Numbered from the stretch's first letter, positions 12,994-21,286 are shown. The stretch: 64,000 nt of DNA from Rothia sp. SD9660Na (GCF_030064065.1 NZ_CP125946.1:1-64000), one strand, 5' to 3'. Notes: a model not told the origin generated them from the letters alone. Translations and numbers: made by a program.

Positions 12994-13728
12994 ATGGTGC
13001 TCAACGATCTTCCCCTGCGCAGTATCACCGCCCGTGGCAACTTTGAGCCGCTCACGGACGTCCGAGCTCATGCCTGGCCCTATAACCTTGCGGTTACTCG
13101 GGCGGCGCTCGCCGGGCTCACCTTTGGGCGGCTCACGGTTATCGTGGGAGAAAACGGGGCTGGCAAGTCGTCCCTGGTTGAATCCATCGCCGAAGCCTAC
13201 GGCCTGCCGCTTGGTGGCGGAGATAACCGGGTTGCCCGCCCAACCTTTGAACAGGCCTCCGCTTTTGGGGCCGATCTGCAGGTAGTGCGAGGTGCGGCAG
13301 GACGCCGGGCAGGGCTCTTCCTGCGGGCTGAAGGAATGCTGGCCCACCTAGAACACCTGGCCAGCCTCAAATCAAAGCAGGCAACCGATATTCTGCGCCT
13401 CTCCCACGGGGAGGGTACCCAGCGTTTGCTTGAAGAGTCTTTTGATGACTATGGCCTCTGGATTCTTGATGAACCAGAATCGGGCCTATCTTTCTCGGGA
13501 CAGCTTGAGCTGTGTGCCCGCGTCCTCGCCTTTCTTGAGCGGGGCGGGCAGGTTGTGCTCTGCACCCATAGTCCACTCCTTGCTGCGCTCGTTGTACGCC
13601 GCAACGAGCTGGTGTGGGAAATAGGGGAGTGGGGGATCCAGAGACTGGCCTGGGCTGAACTCGATATGACCGCCCACTGGCGCAACATGCTCGATGACCC
13701 TGATATGTACCTGCACCACCTTGGATAA
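12994..13728 (+). CDS. AAA/ABC-type ATPase, RecF/SMC-like fold
   Basis: A 244-residue soluble ATPase with Walker A VIVGENGAGKSSL near residue 50, an ABC-like signature SHGEGTQRL near 136, and Walker B WILDEPESGLS near 153, followed by CTHSPLLAAL. This is the single-domain 'AAA_21' type of overlapping-OLD/ABC ATPase often annotated simply as ATP-binding protein. No nuclease domain is fused to it. It stands alone between the pit operon and the second tRNA-Ala-5S unit, inside the segment bounded by the two direct repeats. Function unknown. Confidence 0.8.
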   Translation: MVLNDLPLRSITARGNFEPLTDVRAHAWPYNLAVTRAALAGLTFGRLTVIVGENGAGKSSLVESIAEAYGLPLGGGDNRVARPTFEQASAFGADLQVVRGAAGRRAGLFLRAEGMLAHLEHLASLKSKQATDILRLSHGEGTQRLLEESFDDYGLWILDEPESGLSFSGQLELCARVLAFLERGGQVVLCTHSPLLAALVVRRNELVWEIGEWGIQRLAWAELDMTAHWRNMLDDPDMYLHHLG

Positions 13729-13806
13729 ACCGGGGTGAATGGCCTGTTTTTCAGGTTTTTATCTAAAATCTGTGGCGGAGCTAACCGCGTATTTGGTAGA
13801 ATTGGT

Positions 13807-13835
13807 TTGCGCGTGCAAAAAACCTGTAGTAAGGT
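13807..13835 (+). promoter_or_regulatory. Promoter of tRNA-Ala-5S copy 2
   Basis: A -35 TTGCGC (13807-13812) and -10 TAAGGT (13830-13835) with a 17-bp spacer, ending 16 bp upstream of the tRNA. The second unit therefore has its own promoter. Confidence 0.6.
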
Positions 13836-13851
13836 AGAAGCATAACACCAC

Positions 13852-13924
13852 GGGGGCGTGGCGCAATTGGTAGCGCACCTGCTTTGCAAGCAGGGGGTTA
13901 GGGGTTCGAGTCCCCTCGCCTCCA
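13852..13924 (+). tRNA. tRNA-Ala (TGC), copy 2
   Basis: Identical to the copy at 11015-11087, with the same anticodon TGC, and again followed after 3 nt by 5S rRNA. The upstream sequence differs from copy 1 immediately before the first tRNA base. Confidence 0.97.
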
Positions 13925-13927
13925 CTC

Positions 13928-14043
13928 TTCGGTGATTATAGCAAGAGGGAAACACCCGGTCCCATCCCGAACCCGGAAGTTAAGGCTCTTAGCGCCGATG
14001 GTACTGCACTGGCGACGGTGTGGGAGAGTAGGTCATCGCCGAA
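13928..14043 (+). rRNA. rrf: 5S rRNA, copy 2 (without 16S/23S)
   Basis: Identical over its 116 nt to the 5S gene at 11091-11206 and again directly behind tRNA-Ala. No 16S or 23S gene is adjacent. Confidence 0.93.
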
Positions 14044-14056
14044 TTAAATTTGGTGA

Positions 14057-14089
14057 GGAACCCCAGTCGAAAGACTGGGGTTCCTTTTT
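14057..14089 (+). terminator. Terminator of 5S rRNA copy 2
   Basis: A 12-bp stem (14057-14068 and 14073-14084) with GAAA loop and five T; a close variant of the hairpin behind copy 1. Confidence 0.95.
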
Positions 14090-14254
14090 GTATGCACCCT
14101 CAGCGATATGGCGCACGCTTGCGTCCGTCTGCCCCTGTCATAAATAGCCATGTGCAACCCCGTGTGGGTAAACTGGACACTCTAAAAGTAAGTAGTATTG
14201 CAATCGCTGTGATTGCAGGTGCAAGGACGCACCAGCGAGAACAAAGGCAAAACC

Positions 14255-15796
14255 ATGTCACCACAAGCAGTTGGCTTCGCCCTCCTGATACTCGGCGTAG
14301 CCCTTCTCATCGGCAAGATTATTCGAGTCAAAGTCGGCTGGGTACAAACCCTCTTTTTGCCCAGCTCCATCGTGGCAGGCGTCCTGCTGCTCCTGCTCGG
14401 GCCCCAGGTGCTCGGCCGGTTCTCCGGCCCCTGGGGCGAAAACGGCCTCTTTACCGATGCCATGCTCACCACCTGGGGTGCCCTCCCCGGCCTGCTCATT
14501 AGCGTCATCTTCGCCACCATGTTCCTGGGCCAGGAACTCCCCACCCCCAAGCGAGCCGTGCAGCTCGCCGGCCCCCAACTCTCCCTGGGCGTGGCTCTAG
14601 GATCGGGCCAGTACGTCGTGGGCCTGCTCCTTGCCGCCCTGGTGCTCGTCCCCGTCTTTGCAGCCTCGCCCATGACCGGTGCCCTGATCGAAATCGCCTT
14701 TGAAGGTGGGCACGGTACCGCTGCCGGTATGCGAGGCGTCATGGAGGATCTGGGCTTCAGCGAAGGTGCTGACCTGGCTGTCGGCCTGGCAACCGTCGGT
14801 ATCGTGGGCGGTATCGTCATCGGTATTGCCCTCATCAACTGGGGCGTGCGCACCGGCAAAACTGAAATTCTCAAGGGCGATGCCAAGATGTCGATTGCCG
14901 AGCAGAAAGGCCTCTTCCGCGAGGACGAGCACTACTCGGCCGGCACCATGACCTCCCGCCCGGCGTCCGTCGAACCGCTCTCCCTACATATGGCGATTAT
15001 GGCTCTGGCCGTGCTGATTGGCTGGCTGATTCTAGAAGGCCTGCGTTGGATTGAGCAGCAGACCTATGCCTCCGTCATGCTGGATGACAACACCCCGCTT
15101 GAAATCTTCGCTTACGTGCCGCTCTTCCCCATGGCCCTGCTGGGCGGCGTCATTGTGCAGATGGCAGCCAAGGCGGTAGGAGCTGCCTCTATCATCGACC
15201 ACCAGATGATGCTGCGTATTCAGGGCTGGGCCCTGGACTTCCTCATTGTCGCCGCTATCGCTAACCTGTCCCTGCAGGCTGTGGGTGAGAACCTTGCTGT
15301 CTTTGCCATTCTGGCGGTGGCCGGTATCGGCTTCAACGTGGCTATCTTCCTCTGGCTGGCCCCGCGCCTGATTGGCCGCTACTGGTTCGAGCGTGGCATC
15401 GGCGACTTTGGGCAGTCTATGGGCGTGACCGCCACCGGCCTGATTCTGATGCGCGTGGTTGACCCCAAGGGCGAGTCTCCCGCCTTCGAGGCCTTTGGCT
15501 ACAAACAGCTGGTCTTTGAGCCCTTCTTCGGCGGTGGCCTGGTCACAGCCCTGGCAGTGCCCGTTATTTACCTGACCGGGATCTGGCCCCTCTTCTTCGT
15601 CATGCTCGCCATCTTCATTATTTCCATCGCGGTGGGGCTCATCTTCCTTCGTCCCAAAGAGATGAAGGATCGCGAGCGCCACACCCAGCAGATGCAGCAG
15701 ATCAAGGCTACTGCGTCCGCCCCACCTTCGTCGGCTGAAGCCGTGCCTGCCACGGTGCCCGGTGCTCGCAGCCCTGAAACCGACAACAGGTCCTAG
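14255..15796 (+). CDS. gltS: Sodium/glutamate symporter (ESS family)
   Basis: A 513-residue polytopic protein similar to the ESS glutamate:sodium symporters: two inverted repeats of membrane spans, with FLPSSIVAGVLLLLLGPQVLG in the first and GVTATGLILMRVVDP in the second. It probably imports glutamate with Na+. The start is ATG 14255 with AAAGG about 8 nt upstream; an in-frame TTG at 14213 lacks a site. The C-terminal tail of about 40 residues is polar. The two NAD-glutamate dehydrogenases at the right end of the window could consume the imported glutamate, but the genes are not linked. Confidence 0.85.
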   Translation: MSPQAVGFALLILGVALLIGKIIRVKVGWVQTLFLPSSIVAGVLLLLLGPQVLGRFSGPWGENGLFTDAMLTTWGALPGLLISVIFATMFLGQELPTPKRAVQLAGPQLSLGVALGSGQYVVGLLLAALVLVPVFAASPMTGALIEIAFEGGHGTAAGMRGVMEDLGFSEGADLAVGLATVGIVGGIVIGIALINWGVRTGKTEILKGDAKMSIAEQKGLFREDEHYSAGTMTSRPASVEPLSLHMAIMALAVLIGWLILEGLRWIEQQTYASVMLDDNTPLEIFAYVPLFPMALLGGVIVQMAAKAVGAASIIDHQMMLRIQGWALDFLIVAAIANLSLQAVGENLAVFAILAVAGIGFNVAIFLWLAPRLIGRYWFERGIGDFGQSMGVTATGLILMRVVDPKGESPAFEAFGYKQLVFEPFFGGGLVTALAVPVIYLTGIWPLFFVMLAIFIISIAVGLIFLRPKEMKDRERHTQQMQQIKATASAPPSSAEAVPATVPGARSPETDNRS

Positions 15797-15799
15797 ACC

Positions 15800-16613
15800 C
15801 GGCGTAATATTCTGATTCTGCTGGGTGTGCTGGCTGTTCCTACGGTGCTGGCTCAGCGTTACTGATGCCGGCAGCATAGAGTCGGGTGCGCTCGCCGAGC
15901 ACCTAGCCCAGATAGTTCCGCAGCTCGGTGGCACCAGCGGAATCTTCCAGCGAGAATCCACCCACTCCACCTATATTCACCTGCCGAGCGGTGGCTCCAT
16001 CAGCATCGACAGCCACGAGGAAATCCCCATCACCCTCTCAGCCGAGACCTGGCAGGAAATCCTCACGCGGGCGTCCGACGAGCGTATGGGGTCGGTGCGC
16101 GTTTCCGCACGCGGGGCTGACGAATACGAAACCGAGGCGCCCTGGGCTGAGGTCACATACTACCTCTACGGGGATAAAGGCTCAGACCAGCAGGCCCTCC
16201 TTGCCGACATGGCTAGCTGGGAGCCCCTGGACTGGCCAGACCTTGAGAGCGTCTCGCACGTGGAGGAAACCCAGATTGATGCCGAGACGATACAGGTTTT
16301 CGTCTTCGGCCCGTTGAGCGAGACACATGTCTGGTCACGCTCTGCCACCCCGGTTGCTCAGGCATTTGCGGCGCATACCGAGGGGTTAGAAGTCGTGAGC
16401 ATCAACAAATACCGGGACTCGACCGACTACTTTGTGACCGCCCGCTTTGAGGGCTACACGGGAGATACGGACGCCGCCCGCCAGGCCATGGTCGAGGGTG
16501 TGCAGGGAACGGCGATTGGTAGCACCTTTACCCTTGACCTGATGGACGCCACCACCTCGGCCTACTACTTCGAGGGCTGTTGGGACATCTACGCATCAGG
16601 AACCTCAGAATAA
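15800..16613 (+). pseudogene. Secreted hypothetical protein with shifted signal-peptide frame
   Basis: The open frame 15825-16613 (262 codons) encodes an acidic soluble protein of unknown family, but its first 13 codons look unnatural. In the adjacent frame, 15800-15862 encodes a typical export signal (RRNILILLGVLAVPTVLA followed by QRY) that meets a stop at 15863 exactly where the main frame becomes natural (DAGSIESGALAEH). A one-base change near 15860 would join them. The signal frame has no ATG or good start and begins right behind the gltS stop, so the gene may once have been coupled to gltS. Either a real lesion or a sequence error. Confidence 0.55.
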
Positions 16614-16630
16614 GCCCCCCCTACAGCAAA

Positions 16631-16663
16631 GGCCCCGGCCTCCCTGAAGGGGGAGCCGGGGCC
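16631..16663. terminator. Bidirectional terminator
   Basis: A GC-rich hairpin (GGCCCCGGC ... GCCGGGGCC) between two convergent genes, the secreted-protein gene and the Lys/Ala-rich gene. Confidence 0.6.
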
Positions 16664-16719
16664 GGGCGTCCGCGCTCGCGGTGAGCGAGCTAAGGACGCG
16701 GGCTAGCGGTTTGTGAGGA

Positions 16720-17352
16720 CTAGGCGGCGGGGGTCTTCCAGGGGTCCTCAACGGGGCGAGAAGCCTTGAAGGCAGCCGCACCGGCAATAGCGCCAGCAAC
16801 GATCAGGCCGAAGACCAGCAGGCCCTTGTTGCCGCCCTTAGCGGCCTTCTTCTGCTCCTTGGCGTAGCCCTTAGCAGCCTTAACGGCGGCCTTCTGAGCC
16901 TTCTTCAGGGCCTTCTTGTCGCCGGTAACCTTAGCGGCAACGGTCTCAACCTGGGTGGGAACCTCAGCGTCAGAGAGCTTGTCTGCAACGGTGGTGGCAA
17001 CGTCAGCGGCCTTAACGCGGGCGGTTGCTACAGCGTTTTCAACGGCGGGGGTGACGTCGTCGATGGTGTGCTGAATCTTATCGGCCAGGGTGGACTGGAC
17101 CTTCTCCAGCTTCTTGGAGCTGTCCTTAGCAACAGACTGGGTCGCCTTTGAGATGTTCTTACCCTGCTTCTCAGCAGCCTTCTGCAACGCTGAAACCTTC
17201 TTGCCAGTCAGCTTCTCGGCGCGAGCAGCCTTCTTCTCGGCCAGGGCGGTCAGCTTGTCAGCCTTCTTGCCGGTGTTCTTAGCGGCCTTTGAGAAGAACT
17301 TCTCTGCCTGCTTCTGAGCTTTCTTAGCCTTGCTCTTCTTGCACAGTGCCAT
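16720..17352 (-). CDS. Lys/Ala-rich coiled protein with C-terminal membrane span
   Basis: A 210-residue protein made of low-complexity Lys/Ala helices (histone-H1-like composition) for about 170 residues, then a hydrophobic segment LLVFGLIVAGAIAGAAAF and a short tail ending DPWKTPAA. The composition suggests a DNA- or cell-wall-associated membrane protein of YtxH-like type; I do not assign a function. The start is ATG at 17352 because GGAGG lies 8 nt upstream; a longer start five codons earlier has no site. Low-complexity alanine/lysine codons make homology searches unreliable. Confidence 0.75.
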   Translation of the reverse strand: MALCKKSKAKKAQKQAEKFFSKAAKNTGKKADKLTALAEKKAARAEKLTGKKVSALQKAAEKQGKNISKATQSVAKDSSKKLEKVQSTLADKIQHTIDDVTPAVENAVATARVKAADVATTVADKLSDAEVPTQVETVAAKVTGDKKALKKAQKAAVKAAKGYAKEQKKAAKGGNKGLLVFGLIVAGAIAGAAAFKASRPVEDPWKTPAA

Positions 17353-17705
17353 GGGTGTTTCCTCCATGTGTGGGGCTGCCCCTCACCTAACCCGTGAGTT
17401 CGAGTAGAGCGCGGTGGCAAGCAACTTACATTTAGTATCAGCTTACTTTCTAAAACCGTAAAAGTGCTTTGAGACGGCGCAAAAATCCTCGTGTTTCTCT
17501 GCTCGCTAAAGTTAAGGGCTTCTGAAGAGTGCGCGGACGCCGGGGCGCGCCTGCGCGAATGCGACGTGAATTCCCGAGCGGGTGGTGTTTGAACGGACGT
17601 TCGGGACGGAGAGTCACACTCGTGGGATATGCGGTTCTAAATCTTTCTAAGGCGTTCTAAAATATTTTTTAGAACGCCTTAGAAAGATTTAGAAAGCAGC
17701 AAACG
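17353..17705. promoter_or_regulatory. Divergent promoter region between Lys/Ala-rich gene and ATPase gene
   Basis: A 353-bp gap. Its right end is occupied by the 60-bp palindrome described separately; GCGGACGC occurs at 17533-17540. An inverted GAACGG/TTCG patch near 17590-17605 is weak. No small gene is convincing. Confidence 0.5.
17635..17694. promoter_or_regulatory. 60-bp palindrome with six phased half-sites
   Basis: Two perfectly complementary 28-bp arms (17635-17662 and 17667-17694) are separated by TATT. Each arm contains three copies of a hexamer at 10-bp spacing: TTCTAA at 17635, 17645 and 17655, and its complement TTAGAA at 17669, 17679 and 17689. It ends 11 bp before the ATG of the ATPase gene. 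One-helical-turn phasing suggests cooperative binding of a regulator, possibly the ATPase itself via its C-terminal winged helix. A translation-blocking hairpin is the alternative. Confidence 0.8.
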
Positions 17706-18896
17706 ATGAATCAAGACCTCAATCCCTTCACCCCCGGAGCAGGGCTCACACCGCCTGAACTCACAGGTCGAGACCAAGAAATCATCGACTTCGACAGGCT
17801 CGTAGCCCGCAGCAAAATGCGCCTGACCGATAGAGGGCTTATGCTCTACGGTCTAAGCGGAGTCGGTAAAACCGTCCTGCTTCGCAGACTAGAAACCCAT
17901 GCAGAACGCTCCGGTTGGCTCACCCTCAGACTCGAAGGGAGCCTTACTTCCTCTGCCCAAAAACAGCTTCGTATCAAACTCGCACGAGATCTTGCCCAGC
18001 AGACCAGAGTAGCCACCCAAGGGCACACTGGAAGTGCAATACAGCGAGCAATCGCCTCTATTGCAGAACTATCACTGACGCTGGGCTTTGCCCAAGCCCG
18101 CCTAGTGCTCAAACCCAAGACTGACGAACCCGCCTTCACCACCGGCGTCCTCGATATAGACTTCCCCGAAGCAATCTTGAACCTGGCAGAAGCCCTCAAA
18201 GAACTTCCCCAGCCTAAAGCTATCGGTTTTTTCATTGACGAAATCCAAGACCTCGACAGTGAACTGCTCGATATGCTCCTGACCACCCAGCATGAGGCGG
18301 GACAAAGGGAACTACCTTTTTACATCATCGGGGCTGGTCTACCCTCAGTTCCCACCCGTCTAGGGGAAATCAAAACCTACGCTGAACGCCTCTTTAGCTA
18401 CCGCGAAATAGGTGCTCTTACCCCGGATGCGACCCGGCGGGCTTTCATCGAACCTATCCGCAGGCCCGGCGGTCACATCGTAGCAAGCGCCCTCGAAAAA
18501 GCAACCGTAGCCTCGCAGGGCTACCCCTACTTCATTCAGCAGTACGGGCAGGCTATCTGGAACTCTGCTGCCCAACAGACCATTACCGACGACGATGTGC
18601 TTGCTGGCCTTGCTGTAGGGCGAAGCGAACTAGATAGCGGTTTTTACCTCACCCGCTGGCAGCGGACCACCGATGCAGAACAGGACTACCTGGTTGCTAT
18701 GGCCCGCGTGATGAAAGGTCAGGCCGCCCGCACCGGAGAAATCGCAGAGACCCTGGATAAGACAGCTAACGGAACCAGCGTGGTGCGTAAATCCCTCATC
18801 GAAAAAGGCCTGGTGTACTCGCCGGGTGTAGGCCAGCTGGCCTTTACAGTGCCAGGAATGCAGGACTTCGTGCTGAGACAGGCGGGGCAGGTATAG
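17706..18896 (+). CDS. STAND/Orc-like ATPase with C-terminal winged helix
   Basis: A 396-residue ATP-binding protein. The N-terminus NPFTPGAGLTPPELTGRD and Walker A LMLYGLSGVGKTVLLRRLE (around residue 50) are typical of a widespread actinobacterial AAA_16/STAND-type family; Walker B is IGFFIDEIQDLD. The last 80 residues (ARTGEIAETLDKTANGTSVV onward) look like a winged helix-turn-helix. Cellular role unknown: similar ATPases occur as stand-alone regulators and near defence genes. The start is ATG 17706, 11 bp after a long palindrome and without a strong ribosome-binding site. It is monocistronic. Confidence 0.75.
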   Translation: MNQDLNPFTPGAGLTPPELTGRDQEIIDFDRLVARSKMRLTDRGLMLYGLSGVGKTVLLRRLETHAERSGWLTLRLEGSLTSSAQKQLRIKLARDLAQQTRVATQGHTGSAIQRAIASIAELSLTLGFAQARLVLKPKTDEPAFTTGVLDIDFPEAILNLAEALKELPQPKAIGFFIDEIQDLDSELLDMLLTTQHEAGQRELPFYIIGAGLPSVPTRLGEIKTYAERLFSYREIGALTPDATRRAFIEPIRRPGGHIVASALEKATVASQGYPYFIQQYGQAIWNSAAQQTITDDDVLAGLAVGRSELDSGFYLTRWQRTTDAEQDYLVAMARVMKGQAARTGEIAETLDKTANGTSVVRKSLIEKGLVYSPGVGQLAFTVPGMQDFVLRQAGQV

Positions 18897-18985
18897 GCCG
18901 CCAGCCGGCGTCCGCCCCTTTCACTCACCGCAAAAGCTCAGGTCATATCTAGCGGCTGCCCACCTGCCCGTGCGAGAATAGGGGC

Positions 18986-19510
18986 ATGACTGCAACTGCA
19001 AAAGCAACTATTCACACCAACCACGGTGACATCGTCGTTAACCTCTTCGGTAACCACGCACCGCTGACCGTCAAGAACTTCATCGGCCTGTCAGATGGCA
19101 CCCAGGAATGGCGCCACCCCCGCACCGGCGAAGTGCAGGAAGGCCCCCTTTACAAGGATGTCATCTTCCACCGCATTATCCGCGACTTCATGATCCAGGG
19201 TGGCGACCCCCTCGGTCAGGGTATTGGCGGCCCCGGCTACCAGTTCAAGGACGAAATCCACCCCGAACTGAGCTTCAACAAGCCCTACCTGCTGGCTATG
19301 GCTAACGCAGGCCCCGGCACCAACGGCTCCCAGTTCTTCATCACCACCGTTGAGACCCCCTGGCTCAACGGCCGCCACACCATCTTCGGTGAGGTCGCAG
19401 ATGAGGACTCCAAGAAGGTCGTTGACGCCATCGAAGGTGTAGCAACCGGCGCTATGGACCGCCCCGTCGAGGACGTCGTTATCTCCTCCATCGACATTGA
19501 GCAGCTCTAA
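18986..19510 (+). CDS. Cyclophilin-type peptidyl-prolyl cis-trans isomerase
   Basis: A 174-residue cytoplasmic cyclophilin without a signal peptide, catalysing proline isomerisation in protein folding. Catalytic elements are visible: FHRIIRDFMIQGGDP (Arg of the FHRxI motif), GTNGSQFFITT and WLNGRHTIFGEV. The length is normal for actinobacterial PpiA. ATG 18986 is the first start in frame; neighbouring in-frame starts are absent. The position upstream of a rhomboid protease near the origin is common in actinobacteria. Confidence 0.95.
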   Translation: MTATAKATIHTNHGDIVVNLFGNHAPLTVKNFIGLSDGTQEWRHPRTGEVQEGPLYKDVIFHRIIRDFMIQGGDPLGQGIGGPGYQFKDEIHPELSFNKPYLLAMANAGPGTNGSQFFITTVETPWLNGRHTIFGEVADEDSKKVVDAIEGVATGAMDRPVEDVVISSIDIEQL

Positions 19511-19530
19511 GCTTTAGAAGCTACTGAGGT

Positions 19531-19559
19531 AAAGGCCCGCCCGCCCTGGGTGGGCCTTT
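19531..19559 (+). terminator. Terminator of the cyclophilin gene
   Basis: The stem AAAGGCCC ... GGGCCTTT (19531-19538, 19552-19559) has a GC-rich inner pairing and lies 20 bp after the stop codon. Confidence 0.7.
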
Positions 19560-19617
19560 GCTCTACCCCCAGAAAATTTTCGTGAGCGGCTAACGCCGCA
19601 GGTGAAAGGACGAGCCC

Positions 19618-20388
19618 GTGAGCGAGCAGGTCGGTAGGTACGGCTATTCCAGTGATGAGACTCCGGTGTGCCCTCGCCACCCTGACCAGGTGACCTATGT
19701 GCGGTGCGGACGCTGCGGGCGGCTAGCCTGCGGGCAGTGCCAGGTGCCGCTTGAGGTGGGCATGATGTGTGTGGACTGCCTGGCAGAATCGCAGCGTTCA
19801 GCCCCGCGGGTTCGCTACGCTAAAGCCCGCCCCACTACTACATATGCCATTATTGGTATAAATGTTATGGTGTTGATTCTGCAGTTTATCTTCCCGCAGG
19901 TCACAGTATTCGGTATCTACAACCCCCTCTACGTGGAGTACACGGGACAGTGGTACCGCATGCTGACCTCGGGCTTCTTACATTCCCCTGATAACATCAG
20001 CCACCTGCTGCTTAACATGTTCACCCTCTACCTCTTCGGGCAGGCCCTGGAGCCTCTGATGGGGAAGAGGAAGTTCCTTGCAACCTACCTGCTCTCAATC
20101 ATTGGCGGGTCTGTGGCCGTGCACTTGCTGGCCTCTGTGCTGGGCGGTATGGAGGTGAGTACCCTGGGGGCATCTGGCGGCGTCTTTGGCCTCTTTGGAG
20201 CTTTCTTCGCTCTCTCCCGGGCCCGCCAGCAGAGCACCAGTAGCATCGTGATTCTGGTGGCGATCAACTTCGCTTTCGGCTTCTTCATGCCGGGTATCTC
20301 TTGGGAAGCCCACCTCGGCGGCCTGGTGACCGGCGCCCTGGTTGCTGCTGTTCTTGACCGGCTGCCAAGTTACCCGCGTAGGCCATAA
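19618..20388 (+). CDS. Rhomboid family intramembrane serine protease
   Basis: A 256-residue protein with an N-terminal cysteine/histidine zinc-binding-like segment (CPRHP, CGRCGRLACGQC, CVDC; residues about 19-58), then six membrane spans of the rhomboid fold. The catalytic serine is in GASGG (Ser186) and the partner histidine in WEAHLGG (His232). It would cleave membrane-bound substrates within the bilayer. The N-terminal zinc-ribbon/B-box-like extension is typical of actinobacterial members. Start GTG 19618 with AAAGGA about 10 nt upstream. Confidence 0.9.
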   Translation: MSEQVGRYGYSSDETPVCPRHPDQVTYVRCGRCGRLACGQCQVPLEVGMMCVDCLAESQRSAPRVRYAKARPTTTYAIIGINVMVLILQFIFPQVTVFGIYNPLYVEYTGQWYRMLTSGFLHSPDNISHLLLNMFTLYLFGQALEPLMGKRKFLATYLLSIIGGSVAVHLLASVLGGMEVSTLGASGGVFGLFGAFFALSRARQQSTSSIVILVAINFAFGFFMPGISWEAHLGGLVTGALVAAVLDRLPSYPRRP

Positions 20389-20400
20389 AACAGTGCAAAA

Positions 20401-20437
20401 AGAGTGAGGGCCCACCGTTACGGTGGGCCCTCACTCT
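20401..20437. terminator. Strong bidirectional terminator
   Basis: A perfect 17-bp stem with TTA loop between the rhomboid gene and the DnaA-box cluster, 12 bp after the rhomboid stop. Confidence 0.85.
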
Positions 20438-20632
20438 TTGTCCACAGGACTTATCCACAGCTGTTAATAACTACAAGGGTGTAATTCCACAGATGTTAAA
20501 AACCTGTGTACGGCACCAAAAAGCTTTAACAGCCGCCTGTAATTACACGGGTGTAAGAGATTTCCCCAGTTTTATCCCCACCTGTGGATAACTCCTATCC
20601 GCAGGGTGTAGAAAACATGTAATTTCAAAAAA
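20438..20632. other. DnaA-box cluster in a convergent gene gap (origin-like island)
   Basis: The 195-bp stretch contains TTGTCCACA (20438-20446), a perfect TTATCCACA (20451-20459), TTATCCCCA (20572-20580) and a perfect inverted box TGTGGATAA (20583-20591). It also has GTTAATAAC (20463-20471), the reverse complement of a word in oriC, one exact TGTAATTACA (20539-20548) and two near copies (around 20480 and 20619). It lies 18.5 kb from oriC between the 3' ends of two convergent genes, so it is not a promoter. A DnaA-titrating or DnaA-reactivating locus, or an origin duplicate, is plausible. Confidence 0.65.
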
Positions 20633-21232
20633 CTACCCGACAGGTACTACTTCACCCGTAAGGGCATCAACTTTAACCGACCCCAGGTCGTTGCCGCGGG
20701 CGTCCTCAAAATCAACCTCCCACATCAGGGCACCGTTCTGGTCATCAATATCAAGGTCGGTGGCAACCTGGCCGCCGCGCCCCTCAGCGGCGGTGCGGAC
20801 GGCGTCCGCAGCCAGAACCTGGGCAGCAGCGGCCCGAGCTACATCCTCGGCATCCTCACTGGTTCTCTCATCAGCCACAGACCCGTCTGCAAAGAGGGTG
20901 AACTCATGCTTGACTCCGTCGACCACCACGGCAAGGTCGAAACTATCTTGGGTTTCATCCTCTTCATCCACCTGCACCACGGTGCCGCCTGGGCGGGCAA
21001 CTAGACCCTGCTCAATAGCGGCGATCAGGGCCCCGGTTTCGGCAGGGCCTTCAATAGTAGTGGGGGAGGGGCTTGCGGATGCAGTCGCCTGGCTGCCAGC
21101 AGCTGCACTGCTTGTTGCTACAGAAGTTTGCGGGGCGCTCGTCTCGGCACTACCTGACCCGCAGGCTGCAAGGGTCAGGGCCAGTACCGCGCCGGAAGAT
21201 ACAAGAACAGTCTTTTTCATAGAAAACATCAT
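20633..21232 (-). CDS. Lipoprotein with PepSY-like domains
   Basis: A 199-residue lipoprotein: signal peptide MKKTVLVSSGAVLALTLAAC with lipobox LAAC, a Ser/Thr/Ala-rich linker, then two weakly repeated segments ending GSVKVDALTGEVVPVG, the hallmark of PepSY domains. It is probably anchored to the outer face of the membrane and may bind or inhibit proteases; function is not known. The start is taken at the ATG at 21232, 8 nt from GAGAGA; other in-frame ATGs at 21238, 21229 and 21220 are possible. The 3' end abuts the DnaA-box cluster. Confidence 0.8.
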   Translation of the reverse strand: MMFSMKKTVLVSSGAVLALTLAACGSGSAETSAPQTSVATSSAAAGSQATASASPSPTTIEGPAETGALIAAIEQGLVARPGGTVVQVDEEDETQDSFDLAVVVDGVKHEFTLFADGSVADERTSEDAEDVARAAAAQVLAADAVRTAAEGRGGQVATDLDIDDQNGALMWEVDFEDARGNDLGSVKVDALTGEVVPVG

Positions 21233-21286
21233 GATCATATTCTCTCAGGTCCGCATGAATCTAACATTAAAATAAGGCTTAATTCC

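Noticed and set aside
20691..21275. 194-codon plus-strand frame over the PepSY-like lipoprotein gene
   Set aside because: The minus-strand frame has a lipoprotein signal and PepSY features; the plus-strand frame is Arg/Ser/Ala-rich antisense.
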